Assembly: GCF_023227905.1 (NCBI RefSeq)
Contig: NZ_JALOCF010000099.1
Location: forward strand, 1-5,063
DNA: 5,063 nucleotides
Direction: 5' to 3'
Origin: Methylobacter sp.
GTDB lineage: Bacteria > Pseudomonadota > Gammaproteobacteria > Methylococcales > Methylomonadaceae
The first letter of the stretch is position 1; the number at the start of each line of letters is the position of its first letter. Made by a program: the position numbers and the translations under genes. Below, piece after piece: positions 1 through 5,063 of the stretch. Below the pieces are notes generated by a model. The model saw only the letters and a list, made by a program, of their open reading frames with translations, was not told the DNA's origin and did not search any database.

Positions 1-328
1 TTTCCTCGCGTTCGACCCGCAAACCATTAGGCCGGCTGACGATGACTTTGCGAGTGGCCGCGAACTCGATTTTTTCCCCTGATGTCTGTACGGTGTCGTA
101 ACTGTCACTGAGGTTTACCGAAAATGTCTGGGTCTTGGCCAGGTAATTGGCCATACGCTGCAAAATACCCTTGGCATCAGTCGCTTCTGGTCCCGCTTGC
201 GGCAAGGTTTGCTGCAAAGTCACAGCCTGTGGATGGCTCACCGTCTGCTGCTCCGCGCAACCCACGAATGTCGACAGAATAGCCACGCATAGCGCGTTGC
301 GTACTCCTATTTGTAGTGTTTTATGCAT
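1..328 (-). CDS. Probable DUF2092-family lipoprotein, N-terminal part (cut by left window edge)
   Basis: The first 109 codons of a gene that continues past the left edge. The ATG at 328 follows a very strong Shine-Dalgarno with a 6-nt spacer, which fixes the start. Residues 1-24 form a lipoprotein signal: basic residues (K3, R10), a hydrophobic stretch and a lipobox FVGC with Cys24. Phe at -3 is slightly unusual, and Ala at +2 favours the outer membrane. A Gln/Pro-rich linker follows to about residue 50. Then comes a segment around residues 52-109 (GILQRMANYLAKTQTFSVNL, then a K-V-I-V-S-RPNGLRVER strand pattern) that resembles the start of DUF2092, a family with a LolA/LolB-like half-barrel fold thought to bind lipid or hydrophobic ligands. 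The ligand is unknown. It is last in the visible operon, 121 nt after the channel gene. The gene call is firm, but the family call rests on about one third of the domain. Confidence 0.75.
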   Translation of the reverse strand, partial: MHKTLQIGVRNALCVAILSTFVGCAEQQTVSHPQAVTLQQTLPQAGPEATDAKGILQRMANYLAKTQTFSVNLSDSYDTVQTSGEKIEFAATRKVIVSRPNGLRVEREE

Positions 329-330
329 AA

Positions 331-348
331 CTCACCTCCTTAAGGTGA
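331..348 (-). promoter_or_regulatory. Near-perfect Shine-Dalgarno inside a potential hairpin, before the DUF2092-like gene
   Basis: Read on the minus strand, TAAGGAGGTGA (342-332) matches the 3' end of 16S rRNA over 11 nt, with AGGAGG 6 nt from the ATG at 328. The same bases can fold: TCACCT (348-343) pairs with AGGTGA (337-332) around a five-base loop TAAGG. This puts half of the Shine-Dalgarno in a 6-bp stem and half in the loop. The pairing is seen directly, and a regulatory role is only inference. The start codon itself lies in a 10-bp palindrome (321-330). The rest of the 121-nt gap (349-449) shows no convincing promoter, terminator or small ORF. Confidence 0.5.
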
Positions 349-449
349 TGGGATTAAACTGATAGAGGCGCCCGTTGCATATAACACTATGGCTACACGC
401 GAACACCATGCGATTTGAGTTGAAGTAACGCACCACTGCAACCGTTTTT

Positions 450-2882
450 TCATTCCGCAGCACCCCCTTGAGTCATGGCCGTGTTTAATTCAACCCTGAC
501 CGGATGGGTTATATTTAAATGCACGTCGCGTTGCGGGAATGCAATGGCAATTCCATTTTGGGTGAGCAACTCTTCGATCTGCAGGCGAACGTCGCTCATC
601 AGGCGCATACGGTTGGATTGTACTAACAGATCGACCCAAAAATCCAACCTATAATTTAGAGCGTTTGCTCCGAACTCGTCCAGATAGACCTCGGGAGCAG
701 GCTGCTTCAGTACTTGGGGATGTTCGACTGCCACCCGTTCAATCAGGGCCAATACCGTCCGAGCCGGCGAGCCATACGCGACACCAACATTAATGGTGCA
801 GCGAAGACGCTGATCGGACAGCGTCAAGTTAGTAACATTATTTTCCAAAAAACTGCTGTTCGGTATCAACATGTCGATGCCGTCAAACCTATGCACTTGA
901 CAGCAACGGCTACCGATTTGAGTCACTCGACTCAGCACGCCCTCGATTTCGACCATATCGCCCAGCCTGATCGAACGCTCCGTCAATAAAATCAGGCCGC
1001 TGATGAAATTGTTGATAATGTTCTGAGCGCCGAAACCGACGCCAATCGCCAAGGCGCCACCGAAAAAGGTAAACACCGTCAAAGGAATATGTACGCTAAT
1101 CAGGGCAAAAACGATGATTGCCACCACCGCAACCAAGGTGAACAACCTCAGAGACAACAATCCGGAACTCGCCTTGGTAGGCTGCCAGATTTTCACCCTG
1201 CGCGAGCCATGCGCCGCAATGAGACTGACCAGCCACAGACCCACCGCAAGTATCAATATCAATTTGACGATCTTGCTCACCGTCACGCTACGTTTACCGC
1301 TAATCTCCCGCCCTTCAACGACGATGGTGTCATCGATAGCCAGCAGTTCGAACTCGCTGAACGCATTTAGCAAATCCATGGAATCGGTGTAAAAAGCTTT
1401 CAGCCTTTCAATTAATGAGGCATCGGCATGTCTTAACTGTAACGACTCGAGTATATTCGTCAGACGGCTATTCAAGTCATCGATTTCACCAAGCGCGCGT
1501 CTTACTAACCTTTCCTCACTGGCAAAGGCTGCTCTTTTAAGCTCTTCCTGTTTTTGATTGCCGTACTCGCTTTGCCAGTTAGCCAGTTTTTTTGCCTGGT
1601 TATCCAAACGGATTTGAATCGTATCCAGTTCCGATTTCAGATACTGACGCCATAATGAGAGACGCTCTAACCCCTGCTTTATATCCATCGTTGCTTTATT
1701 CAAAGCTTTCAGATCGTCGGTATGATCGACAAGATAACGCAGCTCCCAAGCATGTTGCTCATTCACCAATGCCAGCGAAAGCAAACGCAACACTCTCAAG
1801 TTGGAAGACGCGGCCTGACTGTCCACCGAATCGACTTCAAGTATCTGCTGGATGCTTTCAACCTCACGCGTAGCGTTTTCAACTTCGGTTCCGGATAGCG
1901 ATTTGATACGTTCACTAAGCTTTGTTAACCGATCTCGCGTACGTTGCAACTGGCTATCCGCTGCTTGTGTCGCCCTGATAGCCTGGGAAATTTCGTTATC
2001 CAGCTCCGTCTGACGCTTGGCAATCTGATCCAGTTTCTTGTTTAAATCGGCTTGTGATAGCGGGGAACTGCTACTTGCCTGCAAGGCTTGACGGAGTAGC
2101 AATGCTTTTTCGTCAGCTAAATGAGCCAAGCGTTCGTTACGTAACTCGCTGCTTGTCGTAAGCAAGCCGATTCGAGCTTCGTCTCTATGGTTACGCAAAG
2201 CATTCAGTTCCTGTAGCCATCGCGCCCGGTCGACCTGCTCGGGTTTGGCAACCTCAAGCGCCTCGTTCGCCTTGCGCAAATTCTGCGCGGATACCTGAAA
2301 CTCCTGACGCCGGGTATCCAGCAAACCATCAAACATAGTCTGTTCGAGTCTGATGGCCTCAATTTCTCGGGCTTTCAGCCGAACTTGCTGCCATTGGTTA
2401 TCGATAAAATCCATCGAATAAGGCGGTGGTTCGGGGAAATTGGTCCAAACCATGGCTTTTTTTTGAAAATCCTCACGCGTTTGAACAATCCCACGAAACT
2501 TACTTAAGGTATCCAGATGCTGTTGGTAGTCGTTCAACAACAAATTTAACAATCGTGTGTATTCGGCCCATTCGGTCTCTGTAGCCGCAACAGGCGGAAC
2601 CGCTCCTTCTTTCGATGACGCGGCCAGGCGTTCGAGCACTTGATTGAGTCTAGACTTTAGTTCCGTTTCTCTTGCCTGCAACGAAGCCGCATCCCCATTG
2701 CCAGACTGCGCATTCGATGACTGATTGGACGCGGGCAATCCTTCAGCATGCACCGGCATGGCAAGCAAACACGACATCACCGCCAATACGGTGAACGGAA
2801 GGCACCGCCGTGCAAGCGACATCCCTAGCGAGTATGCAACAGCGCCGGACCGAAGCAGCAAATCTCGATGCGAATTACTCAT
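450..2882 (-). CDS. Large MscS-family mechanosensitive ion channel with periplasmic coiled-coil domain (MscK-like)
   Basis: An inner-membrane channel predicted to open under membrane tension and release solutes on hypo-osmotic shock. It is 810 aa from the ATG at 2882; a TTG at 2897 would add five residues. Numbering from that ATG: signal peptide to about 46 (cleavage after VHA); a charged, Gln/Leu-rich largely helical periplasmic region about 60-520 with probable coiled coils near 65-90, 170-345 and 400-485; TM1 536-559; TM2 575-599; pore helix TM3 601-635; then the cytoplasmic beta domain with the IPN motif (673-675) and the alpha/beta domain to about 790. TM3 carries the family pattern GFGAQN...NNF.SGLILL. 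Aligned by eye to E. coli MscS, I613 and F617 sit at the L105/L109 constriction. The basic TM1-TM2 loop is cytoplasmic, giving the usual N-out, C-in topology. It is longer than MscS (286 aa) and shorter than MscK/MscM (about 1100 aa), because the extra TM bundle of MscK is absent. Family assignment is secure; gating properties are not. Confidence 0.93.
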   Translation of the reverse strand: MSNSHRDLLLRSGAVAYSLGMSLARRCLPFTVLAVMSCLLAMPVHAEGLPASNQSSNAQSGNGDAASLQARETELKSRLNQVLERLAASSKEGAVPPVAATETEWAEYTRLLNLLLNDYQQHLDTLSKFRGIVQTREDFQKKAMVWTNFPEPPPYSMDFIDNQWQQVRLKAREIEAIRLEQTMFDGLLDTRRQEFQVSAQNLRKANEALEVAKPEQVDRARWLQELNALRNHRDEARIGLLTTSSELRNERLAHLADEKALLLRQALQASSSSPLSQADLNKKLDQIAKRQTELDNEISQAIRATQAADSQLQRTRDRLTKLSERIKSLSGTEVENATREVESIQQILEVDSVDSQAASSNLRVLRLLSLALVNEQHAWELRYLVDHTDDLKALNKATMDIKQGLERLSLWRQYLKSELDTIQIRLDNQAKKLANWQSEYGNQKQEELKRAAFASEERLVRRALGEIDDLNSRLTNILESLQLRHADASLIERLKAFYTDSMDLLNAFSEFELLAIDDTIVVEGREISGKRSVTVSKIVKLILILAVGLWLVSLIAAHGSRRVKIWQPTKASSGLLSLRLFTLVAVVAIIVFALISVHIPLTVFTFFGGALAIGVGFGAQNIINNFISGLILLTERSIRLGDMVEIEGVLSRVTQIGSRCCQVHRFDGIDMLIPNSSFLENNVTNLTLSDQRLRCTINVGVAYGSPARTVLALIERVAVEHPQVLKQPAPEVYLDEFGANALNYRLDFWVDLLVQSNRMRLMSDVRLQIEELLTQNGIAIAFPQRDVHLNITHPVRVELNTAMTQGGAAE

Positions 2883-2887
2883 GATTG

Positions 2888-2891
2888 CCTT
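2888..2891 (-). promoter_or_regulatory. Ribosome binding site supporting the ATG start of the channel gene
   Basis: AAGG lies 5 nt before the ATG at 2882. The TTG five codons upstream (2897) has no purine-rich site at a good distance, since the bases before it read TGGTACGGTC. A further in-frame ATG at 2822 would give a more compact signal peptide but has AGGG directly against the codon with no spacer. The ATG at 2882 is therefore preferred, though the long 46-residue leader this implies leaves some doubt. Confidence 0.5.
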
Positions 2892-2907
2892 GGTCAAGAC
2901 CGTACCA

Positions 2908-3375
2908 TTAATTGACCGAGTATCCCATCGCTCCCAAACACGATTTCATGGCCCGATTGTAATTATCCAAGCCAGGCGGTGGCGCGGACGCGGCTTGCTG
3001 TTGCCGGTCGCGCTCTTGAAACCCGCGCTTCATAGCGCCGCCAACAGCGCCAATGGCGGCCCCCTTACCGGCATCGCCGGCAATCGCGCCGATGGCCGCG
3101 CCAGCCGCTGCGCCACGGAAGCCGCCTTTGAGCGTTTCCTTGGAAGCGCTGCCAAAACCAGGACCAGAATTCTGCGCTGGAGGATTGCTGGGATCATAGC
3201 CGGATTGCTGCACCGACCAGTTATGGCAGTTATACTGGTCTTGCTGCTGTTGCTGCGGGCTTTGCCCGGCAGCAGGATAGATCATCAGATTCTGAGCCAC
3301 GGCATTCATGGTTCCCAAGCCCAATAAAACCGCACAGGCCATGGTGTTACGGACTTTTCGATAGCTAATATTCAT
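2908..3375 (-). CDS. Exported small protein with YMGG-like glycine zipper
   Basis: A 155-aa envelope protein. The ATG at 3375 is preceded by TAGG with a 7-nt spacer. Residues 1-27 form a Sec signal peptide (basic N-terminus, hydrophobic 12-22, cleavage after AVA). The mature N-terminus carries a Gln run (41-45) and a C-x2-W box (Cys50, Trp53) before GYDPSNPP, a pattern I associate with YMGG/DUF4398-neighbour style glycine-zipper proteins. The zipper spans about 84-113: glycines at 84, 88, 92, 96 and 100, then 105, 109 and 113, each four residues apart with Ala/Ile between. This suits two tightly packed helices that insert in or lie against a membrane. A basic/Gln-rich segment and a C-terminal box (R141, C146, GYSVN end) follow. 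Cys50 and Cys146 are the only mature cysteines and could form a disulfide. Biochemical function is unknown. It ends 25 nt before the channel gene's ATG, so the two are very likely co-transcribed. Confidence 0.85.
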   Translation of the reverse strand: MNISYRKVRNTMACAVLLGLGTMNAVAQNLMIYPAAGQSPQQQQQDQYNCHNWSVQQSGYDPSNPPAQNSGPGFGSASKETLKGGFRGAAAGAAIGAIAGDAGKGAAIGAVGGAMKRGFQERDRQQQAASAPPPGLDNYNRAMKSCLGAMGYSVN

Positions 3376-3423
3376 TTTTTTGCCTACTTGAGTGAGTGAT
3401 ATGCGTACAGTCGGGGCGAACCA

Positions 3424-4128
3424 TTATTGTTCGGGCCGATTGGCACCACAGTTCTCCAGCCTGTAAGCCATCCGATCCGACCAGTCATCAAATGTCAGGG
3501 TAACGTCGTCCCATTTGCTGGTAACACCGGTAACCGACTTATTGCCGACCATACGATCGACCGCCGCGGCAATTCGCTCTCCGCTGCTGGCGTCGGTGAT
3601 TTCCACCTCACCACTGGCCTTGCCGACAAACGTGGCCGTACCGGTGGCTATTTCTTTCGATGCTGACATCACCAACATCTGCGGCACGAAGGTTGACACC
3701 GTATCCAACTCCACCCAGGAACCCTCGGCTTCGGTGATTGCGGCTCTGACTCTTAATGCGCCCGGCTGCGGAGTTTTGACGATTTGATAGTGTTTGCCCA
3801 ATTCGTTGACCAGCGAGCCGTGCAAATGATTGACCAGCATTTGCCTGTCCTCGGCAGTTATCGAGGCCATCTCGCTATTGCGACTAGTCCAAATACCGAC
3901 TGGATCAATCAGAATCTTGTCATAAGTTCTACAAGTTTCCTGATACTTTGGATTGATGTAGATCTTCCGCGCTTCGCCGGCTTGTCCCTCGCGCAAGACC
4001 GAATAATCCCTTAAAAATCCGGACTCTTCGACGTCTCTGGCCTCCTTGATCGGCGCGCAGCCGGAAAGTCCCATCATCAAGGCCAACCCGAAAATACCGA
4101 TAACTGTTTGCTTGGTATTACCTGTCAT
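3424..4128 (-). CDS. DUF3313-family lipoprotein
   Basis: A 234-aa lipoprotein of unknown function. The ATG at 4128 has GAGG (4139-4136) with a 7-nt spacer. Residues 1-24 are a lipoprotein signal with lipobox LSGC (Cys24); Ala at +2 predicts outer-membrane sorting by the Lol rule. The mature part begins with SGFLRDYSVLREG (36-48), the opening motif I recognise from DUF3313 proteins, followed by an IYINPKY segment and the ILIDPVGIW strand (72-80). The rest alternates helices (92-113) with beta strands, including AITEAEGSW (130-138) and a C-terminal VTLTFDDWSDRMAYRLENC stretch. Cys66 and Cys227 could pair in the periplasm. It starts 36 nt after the SYLF gene stop, in the same operon. No catalytic residues or ligand site are recognisable. 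The family call is from remembered motifs, not a search. Confidence 0.8.
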   Translation of the reverse strand: MTGNTKQTVIGIFGLALMMGLSGCAPIKEARDVEESGFLRDYSVLREGQAGEARKIYINPKYQETCRTYDKILIDPVGIWTSRNSEMASITAEDRQMLVNHLHGSLVNELGKHYQIVKTPQPGALRVRAAITEAEGSWVELDTVSTFVPQMLVMSASKEIATGTATFVGKASGEVEITDASSGERIAAAVDRMVGNKSVTGVTSKWDDVTLTFDDWSDRMAYRLENCGANRPEQ

Positions 4129-4164
4129 TTTTAGTCCTCATTTTTTCATGATAATGAATTTAAT

Positions 4165-4770
4165 TTACGGATTGATGCGAGTAATTTTGGAACCTTGCAA
4201 ACCCAGTCCGGCCATCAATCCTCTTTGCCCAAACACAAAGGCATAAACGTCATCCCGCAGGGTAGTGTTAGTGACTTTCTTGGCCATGCCTTCGTCCAAC
4301 ACCACGATATTAGGCCCGACCCCCACTTCGAAACCCTCTCTGCTATCGAGACTGGCTAACGCCGCGTCGTTCATGAAGAACATCGCGTAACTAAACATTT
4401 GCACCCCGGCCTGCAGGCCATAAGAGCCGGCAACGATGTTGTAATAACCGGTAGTCCTTCCGCCTTTACGCAAGGCGCCCTTGCCATATTCGGCGCCGCC
4501 GATGAAACCGGCCTTGACGACATTCGGAAATACCAGGATGCCCTTGGCTTTTGCCGCCAGCGTTCTGGCCGATGGCGTGGTTTCGTAGAGTTGGGCCAGC
4601 GCTGCGTTCACTTCGCGGTCGATTTGAGCGGCATTAGTCCTCGAATCGGCATGGGAACCGCCAACGGACTGACAGCCTGTCAACGTCGACAACAGGATCA
4701 ACATTAAACTGCCGATTAATATGAATTGTGAATGGATACTGGTTTGCCGGTATTGTGCCGATATTTTCAT
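4165..4770 (-). CDS. SYLF/YSC84-domain lipoprotein (lipid-binding family)
   Basis: A 201-aa protein. Residues 1-33 form a lipoprotein signal with lipobox LTGC (Cys33); Gln at +2 favours the outer membrane. A helical stretch (47-77: REVNAALAQLYETTPSARTL then AAKAKG) leads into the SYLF domain, about 77-200. The diagnostic pieces are GILVFPNVVKAGFIGGAEYG (77-96), the GGRTTGYYNIV segment, GLQAGVQMFSYAMFFMN (118-134), EGFEVGVGPNIVV, and the terminal VYAFVFGQRGLMAGLGLQGSKITRI pattern. In eukaryotes the domain (Ysc84, SH3YL1) binds phosphoinositides and other lipids. In bacteria its ligand is not established, so a lipid-related role at the outer membrane is inference. The domain looks complete, ending right after KITRI as usual. 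The ATG at 4770 is 3 nt after the TPR gene stop, so translation is probably coupled. Confidence 0.9.
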   Translation of the reverse strand: MKISAQYRQTSIHSQFILIGSLMLILLSTLTGCQSVGGSHADSRTNAAQIDREVNAALAQLYETTPSARTLAAKAKGILVFPNVVKAGFIGGAEYGKGALRKGGRTTGYYNIVAGSYGLQAGVQMFSYAMFFMNDAALASLDSREGFEVGVGPNIVVLDEGMAKKVTNTTLRDDVYAFVFGQRGLMAGLGLQGSKITRINP

Positions 4771-4773
4771 GAT

Positions 4774-5063
4774 TTATTCCTCTGTGGTGAATTGGATATT
4801 TAATGTGTTTAAAGCCGGATCGCTCGGCGTCAATTTCAACGCTTTGCGGACGACTGCTCGCGCTTCTTGAGCGCGCCCCGAGCCGATCAACGCAACGGCA
4901 TAGACATAGCTTAAACGGGCTTGCTTAGGCGCAAGCCTGACTGCGCGTTCCAGCGATTCCAGTGCCTGCTCGGTGTTTTTTAGTCTGACCTGCAACAAGC
5001 CCAGGCTATGATGCAGGTCGGCCGAGTTCGGCAATCTGGCCAAGCCTTGCTCGAGCACGGTTT
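4774..5063 (-). CDS. TPR-repeat protein, C-terminal fragment (cut by right window edge)
   Basis: An open frame enters from the right edge and stops at TAA 4776-4774. A GTG at 5058 could serve formally as a start, but the frame is open through the edge, no ribosome site can be seen, and the first residues (TVLEQGLARLPN) look like the second helix of an earlier repeat, so this is almost certainly the tail of a longer protein. Two full 34-residue TPR units follow: SADLHHSLGLLQ...RAVRLAP and KQARLSYVYAVALIGSG...KALKLTP, with the usual small residues at the helix-packing positions (A/G at 8 and A at 20). A short end (SDPALNTLNIQFTTEE) closes it. TPRs mediate protein-protein contacts. The DLHHSLGLLQVR and YVYAVAL wording recalls TPR tails attached to multiheme c-type cytochromes, but no haem motif is inside the window, so that remains a guess. 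Confidence 0.85.
   Translation of the reverse strand, partial: TVLEQGLARLPNSADLHHSLGLLQVRLKNTEQALESLERAVRLAPKQARLSYVYAVALIGSGRAQEARAVVRKALKLTPSDPALNTLNIQFTTEE
4778..4783 (-). promoter_or_regulatory. Ribosome binding site of the SYLF gene, inside the end of the TPR gene
   Basis: AGAGGA (4783-4778) sits 7-8 nt before the ATG at 4770 and is formed by the last two Glu codons of the TPR gene, whose TAA lies between site and start. Ribosomes finishing the TPR gene would stop almost on top of the next start, the standard layout for translational coupling. It supports both the SYLF start and the operon reading. Confidence 0.7.

Noticed and set aside
147..362. Plus-strand 71-codon frame at the left end with several cysteines
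   Set aside because: It is antisense to the DUF2092-like gene, whose lipobox, strong ribosome site and domain start are convincing. The cysteines come from sense GCA/GCG-type codons and show no metal-binding pattern.
379..407. Possible promoter in the 121-nt gap: TATATG as a -10 on the minus strand
   Set aside because: The hexamer 17 nt upstream is GGTGTT, which shares nothing with TTGACA, and no extended -10 is present. One AT-rich hexamer is not enough.
373..449. Possible terminator after the channel gene
   Set aside because: The only complementary arms found (GTTGC and GCAAC, over 50 nt apart) are short and distant, and no T-run follows on the minus strand. The run near 445-450 is A-rich in the transcript and not U-rich.
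714..1873. Several plus-strand frames of 90-93 codons across the channel gene
   Set aside because: All are shadows in other frames of a long, clearly coding gene, with no ribosome sites or protein features of their own.
2893..2902. Small inverted repeat GGTC-TT-GACC next to the channel gene start
   Set aside because: A 4-bp stem with a 2-base loop is expected by chance and would be too weak to matter.
2725..3327. 200-codon open frame on the plus strand opposite the glycine-zipper gene and the start of the channel gene
   Set aside because: It lies wholly antisense to two well-supported genes, its translation is Arg/Ala-rich without family features, and the Gly/Ala-rich sense codons naturally leave the opposite frame free of stops.

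Overview
The window holds six protein genes, all on the minus strand, so transcription runs from the right edge (5063) to the left edge (1). In transcription order they are: the 3' end of a tetratricopeptide-repeat (TPR) gene (cut by the right edge), a SYLF/YSC84-family lipoprotein, a DUF3313-type lipoprotein, a small exported glycine-zipper protein, a large MscS-type mechanosensitive channel, and the 5' end of a probable DUF2092 (LolA-like fold) lipoprotein (cut by the left edge). Intergenic gaps are about 3, 36, 48, 25 and 121 nt. I see no convincing internal promoter or intrinsic terminator, so the simplest reading is one envelope operon, possibly with a regulatory point in the 121-nt gap before the last gene.

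Everything readable is aimed at the cell envelope. Three products carry a lipobox, with residue +2 predicting the outer membrane rather than the inner membrane. One has a cleavable signal peptide plus a glycine zipper. The channel has a signal peptide, a long periplasmic coiled-coil region and a C-terminal three-helix MscS pore module. The TPR fragment is a probable scaffold or the tail of a larger protein. No enzyme is visible, and no RNA gene, CRISPR array, insertion sequence, repeat array or origin was found. Coding density is high and all reading frames are intact.

The Shine-Dalgarno sites, diderm-type lipoproteins, MscK-like channel and mixed, roughly balanced base composition fit a Gram-negative proteobacterium. 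I lean towards a gammaproteobacterium, perhaps a Methylococcales-like methanotroph, but that is an impression from family resemblance and not something the sequence proves.

How the genes might work together is inference. A tension-gated channel with a large periplasmic sensor-like region is co-transcribed with outer-membrane lipoproteins of lipid-binding or unknown families, which suggests a role in envelope integrity or stress (osmotic, lipid or surface). No complete new system can be claimed from this fragment. The most unusual items are the gene combination, the channel architecture and the leader of the last gene.
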